DNA of 56,858 nt, from assembly GCA_910588255.1 (NCBI GenBank), contig CAJUOM010000003.1, forward strand, positions 1-56,858. The letters are read 5' to 3'. The notes beneath the pieces were generated by a model. It saw nothing but the letters and a program-made list of their open reading frames with translations, was not told the origin of the DNA and ran no database searches. Made by a program: the position numbers and the translations under genes. Origin of the DNA: an uncultured Alphaproteobacteria bacterium. Lineage in GTDB: Bacteria > Pseudomonadota > Alphaproteobacteria > RUG11792. Positions 1 to 7,660 of this stretch are shown one piece after another. Position 1 is the stretch's first letter. Each line of letters opens with the position of its first letter.

Positions 1-22
1 TTATTTGTAATAATTTATTCAT
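1..22 (-). CDS. 5' end of an unidentified gene, cut by the window edge
   Basis: Only the first seven codons (MNKLLQI) are visible. The start is supported by a near-perfect Shine-Dalgarno AAGGAGG on the minus strand, six bases before the ATG. The upstream DNA (78-140) is nearly identical to that before the exported-protein gene at 39997, whose product begins MKRILKI, so this may be a paralogue with a signal peptide. That is inference; too little is present to name a function. Confidence 0.5.
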
Positions 23-77
23 AATTTACCTCCTTAAAAAAGATATATTTACGTTATAGGGAAGTGTTTTCATAACA

Positions 78-140
78 TTTCTTCCCTATTTTCAATTCTA
101 AAAAAAAGTTAATTTTCCGTTAATTTTACTTCCTTTTATT
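78..140 (-). repeat. 63-bp upstream element, copy 1
   Basis: Read on the minus strand, this matches 39900-39962 on the plus strand with only a handful of differences. The shared blocks include ATTAACGGAAAATT, a T-run and AGAATTGAAAATAGGGAAGA. Both copies sit upstream of a start codon and point at it (about 55 and 35 bases away). This suggests a shared promoter or regulatory region, or a duplicated gene whose upstream DNA outlasted its coding part. Confidence 0.75.
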
Positions 141-209
141 TGAAGAAGTATTAGGGAGAAATAAATTCATTCTAAAGTATGGGATATGTCTTAAGGTTTT
201 TTTTATATT

Positions 210-256
210 AAAGTCTGGAATAAGTTTTAGTTTTTTGCTAAAATAATCTAGACTTT
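210..256. repeat. Nested inverted repeat before tRNA-Trp
   Basis: An outer stem AAAGTCT/AGACTTT (210-216 with 250-256) encloses an inner stem TTTTAG/CTAAAA (225-230 with 238-243). It lies just upstream of the -10-like TACAAT at 273-278. It could be the terminator of an upstream transcript or part of the tRNA-Trp promoter region; no function is shown. The rest of 23-294 holds no other gene that I can see. Confidence 0.4.
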
Positions 257-294
257 GGAAAAATGTATATGCTACAATAAAATAGAATTATTCT

Positions 295-370
295 AGGAGT
301 GTAGCTCAATTGGTAGAGTTCTGGTCTCCAAAACCAGCGGTTGGGGGTTCGATTCCCTCCGCTCCTGCCA
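295..370 (+). tRNA. tRNA-Trp (CCA)
   Basis: Cloverleaf with acceptor AGGAGTG/CGCTCCT, anticodon stem CTGGT/ACCAG and loop CTCCAAA giving anticodon CCA, T-arm loop TTCGATT, discriminator G and an encoded CCA tail. A -10-like TACAAT lies at 273-278. Placement directly before secE and nusG is a common proteobacterial arrangement, so it may be the first element of the secE-nusG-ribosomal protein transcript. Confidence 0.96.
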
Positions 371-392
371 GTTTTGTTTTGAAGGGATGGAA

Positions 393-596
393 ATGAGTTC
401 GAAATCAGGGATAGGAAAACTTTTCTCGTTTATAAGTGATGTCAGATCTGAAATTGACAAAGTAACTTGGCCATCTCGAAAAGAAGTAGTTATCACAACT
501 GTTATAGTGTTTATTATAGCTTTACTCGCTTCATTGTTTTTTGCTTTAGTTGATACTGCTTGGTACAAAATAATTCATACGATAATTGGGAAATAA
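393..596 (+). CDS. secE: Protein translocase subunit SecE
   Basis: Small essential subunit of the SecYEG inner-membrane translocon, clamping SecY. The 67-aa product has the usual single-span bacterial form: an amphipathic stretch with the family signature EIDKVTWPSRKEV, then one transmembrane helix (VIVFIIALLASLFFALV). An in-frame ATG also lies at 387, but GAAGGG (381-386) abuts that codon and stands six bases before the ATG at 393, so 393 is preferred. It is followed two bases later by nusG, as expected for this conserved pair. Confidence 0.95.
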   Translation: MSSKSGIGKLFSFISDVRSEIDKVTWPSRKEVVITTVIVFIIALLASLFFALVDTAWYKIIHTIIGK

Positions 597-598
597 AA

Positions 599-1138
599 AT
601 GTCATTACAAAAATCTCGTTGGTATATTGTTCATGTTTATTCAGGTTCTGAGAATAGGGTTGCTCAGTTAATAAAAGAAAAAGCAGAGAAAAAAGGTTTT
701 TCAAGAGAAATAGAGCAAGTTTTGGTTCCTTCTGAAGAAGTTATCGAAATAAAAGCTGGGGAAAAAGTAAATACTGATAAAAAATATTTTCCTGGTTATG
801 TTTTAGTGAAAATGCTCATGACGGATGAAACTTGGCATTTAGTTCGAACTGTTCCAAGAGTTTCAGGATTTTTAGGTGTTAAAGGAAAGCCAACTCCTGT
901 GAGTGAAATAGAAGTTAAGAGAATTTTAGAACAAATCAAGGAATCAGCAGAAGCACCTCGTACAACTGTTAATTATGAGGTTGGAGATCAAGTCAGAATT
1001 ATTGATGGTCCATTTGCTTCTTTCTCAGGATTTGTTGAAGAAATTGAAGATGATAAACAAAAACTTAAAGTTTCTGTTATGATCTTCGGTAGGGCTACTC
1101 CGGTTGCTTTGGAGTATACCCAGGTTGAAAGAGTATAA
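599..1138 (+). CDS. nusG: Transcription termination/antitermination factor NusG
   Basis: NusG binds RNA polymerase and couples transcription to Rho and to the ribosome. The 179-aa product has the N-terminal NGN domain (RWYIVHVYSGSE; FPGYVLVKM; VPRVSGFLG) and the C-terminal KOW domain (VGDQVRIIDGPFASFSGFVEEI). The start is the ATG at 599, right after secE; longer reading frames upstream overlap secE and add no family sequence. The Shine-Dalgarno is weak, so coupling to secE translation is likely. rplK follows after 58 bases. Confidence 0.97.
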   Translation: MSLQKSRWYIVHVYSGSENRVAQLIKEKAEKKGFSREIEQVLVPSEEVIEIKAGEKVNTDKKYFPGYVLVKMLMTDETWHLVRTVPRVSGFLGVKGKPTPVSEIEVKRILEQIKESAEAPRTTVNYEVGDQVRIIDGPFASFSGFVEEIEDDKQKLKVSVMIFGRATPVALEYTQVERV

Positions 1139-1196
1139 TTGTGGGAGATTTAGTCATTTTGATTGATAGAACCACGATATTTTTAGGAGAATAAAA

Positions 1197-1631
1197 ATGG
1201 CAAAAAAAGTTGTTGGCTATGTTAAGCTGCAAATACCAGCCGGTAAGGCAAATCCTTCGCCCCCTATTGGTCCTGCATTGGCGCAAAAAGGATTGAATAT
1301 TATGGAGTTTTGTAAGGCGTTTAATGCAAAAACTCAACAAATGGAACCAGGAATGCCGATTCCGGTTGTAATAACTGCTTTCGCTGATAAGAGTTTTTCA
1401 TTCGTTATGAAAACACCTCCTGTGACTTATTATATTAAAAAAGCAGCAAAAATCACAAGTGGTTCGCAGAAAACTGGAATTACAGCACCTGTTGCGAAGA
1501 TTACTATGTCGCAGGTCGAGGAAATTGCAAAACAAAAGATGCAAGACTTAAATGCTAATACTATAGAAGCTGCAAGCCAAATGATTATTGGTTCTGCAAA
1601 ATCTATGGGTGTTGTAGTTGTGGAGGGATAG
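1197..1631 (+). CDS. rplK: 50S ribosomal protein L11
   Basis: L11 forms the GTPase-associated centre with 23S rRNA and the L10-L12 stalk. The 144-aa product is the family's normal length with the expected N-terminal domain (KLQIPAGKANPSPPIGPALAQKGLNI cut here as KLQIPAGKANPSPPIGPALA) and an RNA-binding C-terminal domain (AASQMIIGSAKSMGV). AGGAG at 1186-1190 precedes the ATG. It ends four bases before rplA, forming the classical rplK-rplA pair. Confidence 0.98.
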   Translation: MAKKVVGYVKLQIPAGKANPSPPIGPALAQKGLNIMEFCKAFNAKTQQMEPGMPIPVVITAFADKSFSFVMKTPPVTYYIKKAAKITSGSQKTGITAPVAKITMSQVEEIAKQKMQDLNANTIEAASQMIIGSAKSMGVVVVEG

Positions 1632-1635
1632 AATT

Positions 1636-2319
1636 ATGGCACATTTAAGTAAACGTATTAAGAATATCAGAAAAGATTTGGATTTGAGCAAGGTTTATTC
1701 ACTAAAGGAAGCTATAGAACTTGTGAAAAAGTCTGCAAATGCAAAATTTGATGAGACAATCGATATTAGCATTATGCTTGGGATCGATGGTTCAAAACAA
1801 GATCAAGCAGTGAGAAACGTTGTGAATCTTCCAAACGGTACTGGAAAAACTTATCGGGTTGCTGTTTTTGCAAAAGATCAGAAAGCAGAAGAGGCGAAGA
1901 AGGCCGGAGCAGAAGTCGTTGGTGGAGAAGAATTGGTTCAAATGATTCAAAAAGGCGATATGCCATTTGATCGTTGTATTGCTACTCCTGATATGATGGC
2001 TTTAGTTGGAAGGGTAGGGAAAATTCTTGGACCAAAAGGACTTATGCCTAACCCAAAACTTGGAACTGTTACTATGGATTTGACTACAGCTATTAAAAAT
2101 ATTAAAGCTGGTCAAGTTGAATATCGTTCTGAAAAAAATGGTATAATCCATGCCGGAATTGGAAAAGCAAGTTTTAGTGATGATGCTATTGCAGAAAATG
2201 TAAAAGCATTAATAGACGCAGTTGTTAAATCAAAACCTGTTGGAGCAAAAGGTAATTATTTGAAGAAAATGACTTTGAGCTCAACTATGGGAGTTGGTGT
2301 GACATTTGTGTTAGACTAA
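1636..2319 (+). CDS. rplA: 50S ribosomal protein L1
   Basis: L1 builds the mobile L1 stalk near the ribosomal E site and in many bacteria represses its own rplK-rplA mRNA. The 227-aa product contains the typical sequence FDETIDISIMLGIDGSKQDQ, GRVGKILGPKGLMPNPK and a glycine-rich C-terminal end. The ATG at 1636 is chosen over an upstream in-frame GTG because GGAGGG (1622-1627) is spaced eight bases before it and family members start here. The L10 leader follows. Confidence 0.98.
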   Translation: MAHLSKRIKNIRKDLDLSKVYSLKEAIELVKKSANAKFDETIDISIMLGIDGSKQDQAVRNVVNLPNGTGKTYRVAVFAKDQKAEEAKKAGAEVVGGEELVQMIQKGDMPFDRCIATPDMMALVGRVGKILGPKGLMPNPKLGTVTMDLTTAIKNIKAGQVEYRSEKNGIIHAGIGKASFSDDAIAENVKALIDAVVKSKPVGAKGNYLKKMTLSSTMGVGVTFVLD

Positions 2320-2486
2320 GGAGAGTTTTGCAGATGAGGGAACTCATTTGCAAAAATAGCGTTCAATTATGGACGTTGTCGAAGACTGTGGGTTCTGAAA
2401 AGAATAATGGTGTTTTGATATACCGCCTGCAATAGACAGAAGTAGTATTTTGTACTCCTTCTGTGTGGTTTATGTGAGGAGAAAGT
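2320..2486 (+). promoter_or_regulatory. Ribosomal protein L10 leader (rplJL autoregulation)
   Basis: This 167-base leader separates rplA from rplJ. It contains the L10-leader-like core CCGCCTGCAATAGACAG near 2425-2441, whose flank pairs with the later CTCCTTCTG. In the known mechanism, excess L10-(L12)4 complex binds the leader and blocks rplJ translation. At its start is a separate hairpin: a 13-bp stem (2326-2338 with 2343-2355, one G-T pair) capped by GGAA, which could serve as a processing or stability element. The core match is read by eye. Confidence 0.82.
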
Positions 2487-2990
2487 ATGTTAAGACAAGA
2501 GAAAGAGTCTTTCGTATCGCATATTCGTGAGGAGTTGACTAATTCGTCAATAGTTATAGCAGTTAATAGAAGTTCTGGTATAACTGTTGAGGAGATTACA
2601 AAACTTCGCAAGAATATGCATAAAGCGGAAGCAAATTTTAAAATTCTTAAAAATACGTTAGCTCGCATAGCAATAAAGGATTCAGCTTTAGATTCAATAG
2701 AAAAATATCTTGAAGGGCCAACTGGTTTGGCATATTCAAATAATCCTGTTGGATTGGCAAAAGCAATTTCCGAATTTGCAAAAGCAAATGAGAAATTGAC
2801 GATTTTAGGTGGAGTCATGGATGGGAAAGCTATTTCCGTTAATACAATTAACGAATTAGCATCACTTCCATCAATGGATGAACTTCGTGCTAAAATTATC
2901 GGTCTTCTTACAGCTGCTGCTTCGAAAATTGTCAGAACGGTTAAAGAACCGTCAGCAAGAGTTGCAAGAGTTATTGCTGCAAAGAGTTAA
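2487..2990 (+). CDS. rplJ: 50S ribosomal protein L10
   Basis: L10 anchors L7/L12 dimers to the ribosomal stalk base. The 167-aa product has the family N-terminus (LRQEKESFVSHIREEL), the RNA-binding core (KLRKNMHKAEANFKILKNTLA) and a C-terminal helix for L12 dimers (MDELRAKIIGLLTAAASKIV). Gene order rplJ-rplL-rpoB-rpoC is canonical. Expression is expected to be controlled by the leader immediately upstream. Confidence 0.98.
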   Translation: MLRQEKESFVSHIREELTNSSIVIAVNRSSGITVEEITKLRKNMHKAEANFKILKNTLARIAIKDSALDSIEKYLEGPTGLAYSNNPVGLAKAISEFAKANEKLTILGGVMDGKAISVNTINELASLPSMDELRAKIIGLLTAAASKIVRTVKEPSARVARVIAAKS

Positions 2991-3027
2991 TTTAAAATTT
3001 AATTATTATTTATAAAGGAGTATAAAA

Positions 3028-3405
3028 ATGGCAGGTTTAGCAAAAATCGTAGAAGAATTATCAAGTTTAACAGTCTTGGAAGCTGCAGAGCTTTCTAAAA
3101 TGCTGGAAGAGAAGTGGGGTGTTAGCGCAGCTGCTGCAGTGGCTGTTGCTGCTGGTCCTGCTGCTTCGGGAGCTGCCGCTGCTGAAGAAAAAACAGAATT
3201 TGATGTTGAATTAACAGAAGCTGGAGCTAATAAGATTAGTGTGATCAAAGAAGTCCGTGCAATTGTTCCTGAACTTGGCTTAAAAGAAGCAAAGGAACTT
3301 GTTGAAGGAGCTCCAAAAGTTTTGAAATCCGGAGTTTCAAAAGAAGATGCGGATAAATTCAAAAAGCAATTAGAAGCAGCTGGAGCAAAAGTAACAATTA
3401 AATAA
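3028..3405 (+). CDS. rplL: 50S ribosomal protein L7/L12
   Basis: This multi-copy stalk protein recruits and activates translational GTPases. The 125-aa product has the N-terminal dimerisation domain (IVEELSSLTVLEAAELSKMLEEKWG), an alanine-rich hinge at about residues 34-53 and the C-terminal factor-binding domain (EFDVELTEAGANKISVIKEVR; GLKEAKELVEGAPKVLK). AAGGAG precedes the ATG. The gene is followed by a hairpin that probably lowers read-through into rpoB. Confidence 0.98.
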   Translation: MAGLAKIVEELSSLTVLEAAELSKMLEEKWGVSAAAAVAVAAGPAASGAAAAEEKTEFDVELTEAGANKISVIKEVRAIVPELGLKEAKELVEGAPKVLKSGVSKEDADKFKKQLEAAGAKVTIK

Positions 3406-3418
3406 TTTATTCTTTATA

Positions 3419-3447
3419 GAGGCGGGTTTTCCGCCTCATGATTTTTT
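3419..3447 (+). terminator. Attenuator hairpin between rplL and rpoB
   Basis: A perfect 7-bp stem GAGGCGG/CCGCCTC with loop GTTTT (3419-3437) is followed within three bases by a run of six T (3442-3447). In many bacteria a partial terminator at this position makes ribosomal stalk proteins more abundant than RNA polymerase. rpoB begins 27 bases later. Confidence 0.85.
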
Positions 3448-3474
3448 ACAGTTGTTTTAGAAGGTTTTTATATC

Positions 3475-6400
3475 ATGATCAGATCGTATACAGGGCGCAA
3501 ACGTTTTCGTAAATCCTTTGGAAGAGTTAAGGAAAAAACACAATTACCTAATTTAATTTCCCTACAAAAAAGTTCTTTTGATGCATTTTTGCAATATGGA
3601 ATTCCTCAAGATAAGATGGAAAATACAGGGCTTTTTGAAATATTTAATTCATTTTTTCCTGTAAAAGATAACGCTGGAAAAGCACAATTGGAATTTTGTG
3701 GATATTCTTTTGATGATCCAAAATATACAGAAATAGAATGTCGTCAACGAGGAGGGACATATTCTGCTGCTATCAGGGGTAAGTTCAGGTTAATTATCTG
3801 GGATATAGATCAAGATACGGGAGCTCGTGATATTAAGGATATTAAGGAACAAGATGTTTATCTCGGTGATGTTCCATTAATGACAGACAGAGGGACTTTT
3901 ATATTCAATGGAATTGAGAGGGTTATTGTTTCTCAAACTCATAGAAGCCCTGGTGTTTTCATTGATCACGATCAAGGAAAAACACACACATCTGGAAAAC
4001 TTTTATTTGCAGCAAGGATTATTCCATATCGTGGATCTTGGATAGATTTTGAATTCGATCATAGAGATATTCTTTATGTCAGAGTTGACAGACGAAGGAA
4101 AGTTTTGGCATCAACGTTTTTCATGTGTCTTGAAAGTAAAGAAACTGAAGAATACAGGAAAACTTTGAAACCAGGAGAGGAGATACCAGAACAATATGTC
4201 ACAGGAATGTCTAAAGAAGAAATTTTGAATTCTTTTTACGACTCTGTTGAATATAAAAGGCAAAAATACGGATGGTCTGTGCCGTTTAGTAAAGATCATT
4301 TAAAAGGAAAAAGAATTGAAAAAGATCTGATTGATGCGAAAACAAAAGAAATCATTGTGAAATCTGGAGAAAAATTGACTCCACGACTTTTAAATCAATT
4401 GGAAAATAATGGCTTAAAAGAGATATTAGTTTCAGAAAATGATATAATCGGAAAATATGTCGCTAAAGAATTGATTAATGAACAAACCGGTGAGATATAC
4501 TTTGAAGCCGGAGAAGAAATTACTGAAGAATCTATTGAAAAGATAAAAAATATTGGTTTAAAGAAAATCGACATTTTATCCGTTGATAGCGCAAATGCGT
4601 ATATGCTGAATACTTTCTCATATTCAAAATGTGTCAGTAGGGAAGATGCGTTTATTGAATTATATAGATCATTGATTCCTGGAGAACCACCAACTGTTTC
4701 AGGTGGTGAAGAACTCTTGAAAAATACATTATTCGATCCTGAAAGGTATGATTTATCTGCTGTTGGACGCGCGAAAATAAATGATCGTTTGGGGATAGAT
4801 ACCCCAGATAAAGTGAGGATTTTGCAAAAACGTGACTTGATAGAAATAGTAAAATTGCTGTTTGCTGTCAAAGACGGAAAAGGGGAAGTTGATGATATTG
4901 ATAATTTAGGCAACAGGAGAATCAGGTCTGTTGGTGAATTGATTGAAAATCAATGCAGACTTGGTATGCTTCGAGTTGAGAGAATGATTCGTGAAAAATT
5001 GGCAACAACAGATATTGATAACTATATTCCTAGTGATTTGATTAATTCAAAACCTCTTATCACATCTATAAAAGATTTCTTTGTTTCTTCACAATTATCT
5101 CAATTTATGGATCAAACTAATCCGCTTTCTGAAGTTACTCACAAGAGGAGGCTTTCAGCATTAGGACCTGGTGGTTTATCCAGGGAGAGAGCGGGATTTG
5201 AGGTTCGTGACGTTCATCCAACTCATTATTCAAGATTATGTCCGATTGAAACACCAGAAGGACAAAATATTGGTTTGATCAACTCTCTTGCTTCTTATGC
5301 AAAAATAAATAAATATGGTTTTATAGAAGCTCCTTATAAAAAGGTTATAAACGGGAAAGTTAGCGATGAAATAGTTTATTTAACCGCAACTGAAGAAGCA
5401 AAATACGTCGTGGCACAAGCTGGCGTATCCAAAGATAAAGATGGGAAAATTACTGATGATCTTGTGATAGCAAGAAAAGCCGGAGAAGTTGGATTGTTTC
5501 CAAAATCAGAAATTTCCTTCACTGATGTATCGCCAAAACAGGTTGTTTCTGTTGCAGCTTCACTTATTCCTTTTTTGGAAAATGACGATGCAAGCCGTGC
5601 ATTAATGGGATCAAACATGCAAAGACAAGCTGTGCCTTTACTCAGATCTGAGGCGCCTCTTGTTGGAACAGGAATGGAAGCAGTTATTGCGAAAGATTCT
5701 GGAGCATCTGTTGTTGCAAAACGAGGTGGAGTTGTTGATCACGTTGATGCAAATAGGATAGTTATAAGAGTCACTGATGAAGAAAATGCTGGTGCTGATA
5801 TTTATAATTTATCAAAGTTTCAATGCTCCAATATGGGAACGTGTATTAATCAAAAGCCTTTGGTTAGGAATGGAGACGTTATAGAAGCCGGAGATATTAT
5901 AGCGGATGGTCCTTCAATAGACAATGGGGAATTAGCTCTTGGAAGGAATCTCCTTGTTGGATTTATGTCTTGGAATGGATATAGCTTTGAAGACTCGATA
6001 GTTTTGTCCGAAAGAATGGTAAAAGATGATGTATTGACATCTATCCATATTGAGAGTTTCGAAATAGCAGCAAGAGACACAAAACTTGGAAATGAAGAAA
6101 TTACGCGAGATATTCCTAATATTGCGGAAGAATCGTTGAGAAATCTTGACGAGTCTGGAATAGTTTATGTTGGAGCTGAAGTAAATCCTGGAGATATATT
6201 AGTCGGAAAAGTAACTCCAAAAGGTGAAACACCTATGACTCCTGAAGAAAAGTTGTTGAGAGCTATATTTGGAGAGAAATCTGCAGATGTAAAAGACAGC
6301 TCATTCAGAGTTCCTCCTGGGATTTCTGGAACTGTTGTCGAAGTTAGAGTTCTTATGCGAAGAGGAGTTGAAAAAGATGAGAGAACCATAGCTATCGAAA

Positions 6401-7647
6401 GACAATTGATTGATAACTTTGCAAAAGATCGTGATACTGAAAAAAGAATTTTAGAACAGACTTATTTCAGACATATCTATGACAGAATTCTTGGAGAAAC
6501 ACTTGTTTCAGGTCTCCAGGGGTATACTGAAGGAGACACGATAGTTAATAATATGATTGAGAATCTTTCATTTTATCAAATTAAAAATATTGTCGTGAAA
6601 AATTCGAAAGTTCAAAAAGCAATAACAAAACTTGTGAATCAAGTTGAAGAAAAGTTTGCAAAGATTCAAAAGAATTTTGAAGAAAGCGTTTATAAGCTTC
6701 GAAAGGGTGATGATTTACCTGCTGGGGTTTTGAAATTAGTGAAAGTTTTCGTTGCAAATAAAAGGAAAATTCAACCAGGTGATAAAATGGCAGGACGTCA
6801 TGGTAACAAAGGTGTTGTTTCCAGAATATTACCTGTTGAAGATATGCCATACTTAGAAGATGGGACTCCATTAGATATTGTTTTAAATCCTTTGGGGCTT
6901 CCATCAAGAATGAATGTTGGGCAAATATTGGAAACGCATTTAGGTGCTGCAGCTCATGGATTAGGTGTGCAAATTCAGAAAATGTTGGATGAATACCGAA
7001 AGAATGAAGCAACATTGGAAGATTTGAAAGACAAAGTAATCAGTATATATTCTGATCCTGATGATATTAAAGATATAAAAGCCCTTAATGATGATGAGTT
7101 TATGGAATTGGCCGAAAATTTGGAGAACGGTGTTCCTGTTGCAAGTCCTGTTTTTGATGGTGCAAAACTTGAAGATATTGAATCTCATTTAGAGAAAGCA
7201 GGATTGGATAAATCCGGACAAGTGACATTATATGACGGAAGAACAGGAGAGCCATTTGATAGGAAGATTACAGTCGGTTATAAATACATGTTGAAACTAC
7301 ATCATTTGGTTGATGATAAAATCCATGCAAGGTCTGTTGGTCCATATAGCTTGATTACTCAACAGCCATTGGGAGGTAAGGCTCAATTTGGAGGGCAGAG
7401 ATTTGGAGAAATGGAAGTCTGGGCACTTGAAGGATATGGTGCTGCACATGTTCTTCGTGAAATGCTGACTGTGAAATCTGATGATGTTAAAGGAAGAACA
7501 GGAATATATGAGTCTATTGTGAAGGGAGAAAATGATGTTGATCCTGGTATTCCTGAATCATTTAATGTTTTAGTAAAAGAATTAAAGTCTTTGGCTTTGA
7601 ATGTTTCATTTGAAAACAGCGCTGATTTAAAGAAAAAGAACGTATAG
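3475..7647 (+). CDS. rpoB: RNA polymerase beta subunit
   Basis: The beta subunit forms half of the RNA polymerase catalytic cleft. At 1390 aa it is full length. The rifampicin pocket is readable (SQLSQFMDQTNPLSEVTHKR, then RRLSALGPGGLSRERAGFE) and carries wild-type residues at the classical resistance sites. The C-terminal part has KIQPGDKMAGRHGNKGVVS and the conserved GGKAQFGGQRFGEMEVWALE end. One small oddity is PIETPEGQNIGLI, where most bacteria have PEGPNIGLI. rpoC follows after 13 bases. Confidence 0.99.
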   Translation: MIRSYTGRKRFRKSFGRVKEKTQLPNLISLQKSSFDAFLQYGIPQDKMENTGLFEIFNSFFPVKDNAGKAQLEFCGYSFDDPKYTEIECRQRGGTYSAAIRGKFRLIIWDIDQDTGARDIKDIKEQDVYLGDVPLMTDRGTFIFNGIERVIVSQTHRSPGVFIDHDQGKTHTSGKLLFAARIIPYRGSWIDFEFDHRDILYVRVDRRRKVLASTFFMCLESKETEEYRKTLKPGEEIPEQYVTGMSKEEILNSFYDSVEYKRQKYGWSVPFSKDHLKGKRIEKDLIDAKTKEIIVKSGEKLTPRLLNQLENNGLKEILVSENDIIGKYVAKELINEQTGEIYFEAGEEITEESIEKIKNIGLKKIDILSVDSANAYMLNTFSYSKCVSREDAFIELYRSLIPGEPPTVSGGEELLKNTLFDPERYDLSAVGRAKINDRLGIDTPDKVRILQKRDLIEIVKLLFAVKDGKGEVDDIDNLGNRRIRSVGELIENQCRLGMLRVERMIREKLATTDIDNYIPSDLINSKPLITSIKDFFVSSQLSQFMDQTNPLSEVTHKRRLSALGPGGLSRERAGFEVRDVHPTHYSRLCPIETPEGQNIGLINSLASYAKINKYGFIEAPYKKVINGKVSDEIVYLTATEEAKYVVAQAGVSKDKDGKITDDLVIARKAGEVGLFPKSEISFTDVSPKQVVSVAASLIPFLENDDASRALMGSNMQRQAVPLLRSEAPLVGTGMEAVIAKDSGASVVAKRGGVVDHVDANRIVIRVTDEENAGADIYNLSKFQCSNMGTCINQKPLVRNGDVIEAGDIIADGPSIDNGELALGRNLLVGFMSWNGYSFEDSIVLSERMVKDDVLTSIHIESFEIAARDTKLGNEEITRDIPNIAEESLRNLDESGIVYVGAEVNPGDILVGKVTPKGETPMTPEEKLLRAIFGEKSADVKDSSFRVPPGISGTVVEVRVLMRRGVEKDERTIAIERQLIDNFAKDRDTEKRILEQTYFRHIYDRILGETLVSGLQGYTEGDTIVNNMIENLSFYQIKNIVVKNSKVQKAITKLVNQVEEKFAKIQKNFEESVYKLRKGDDLPAGVLKLVKVFVANKRKIQPGDKMAGRHGNKGVVSRILPVEDMPYLEDGTPLDIVLNPLGLPSRMNVGQILETHLGAAAHGLGVQIQKMLDEYRKNEATLEDLKDKVISIYSDPDDIKDIKALNDDEFMELAENLENGVPVASPVFDGAKLEDIESHLEKAGLDKSGQVTLYDGRTGEPFDRKITVGYKYMLKLHHLVDDKIHARSVGPYSLITQQPLGGKAQFGGQRFGEMEVWALEGYGAAHVLREMLTVKSDDVKGRTGIYESIVKGENDVDPGIPESFNVLVKELKSLALNVSFENSADLKKKNV

Positions 7648-7660
7648 GAGTTTGTTAGAT

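Noticed and set aside
387..392. Upstream ATG of secE as the true start
   Set aside because: The Shine-Dalgarno-like GAAGGG touches that codon; spacing is proper only for the ATG at 393.
4395..4913. Long open frame on the minus strand inside rpoB (and similar ones inside rpoC, rplJ, rplL, alaS and the RND genes)
   Set aside because: They lie antisense or out of frame within conserved genes, have no Shine-Dalgarno or family similarity, and arise from biased codon use.
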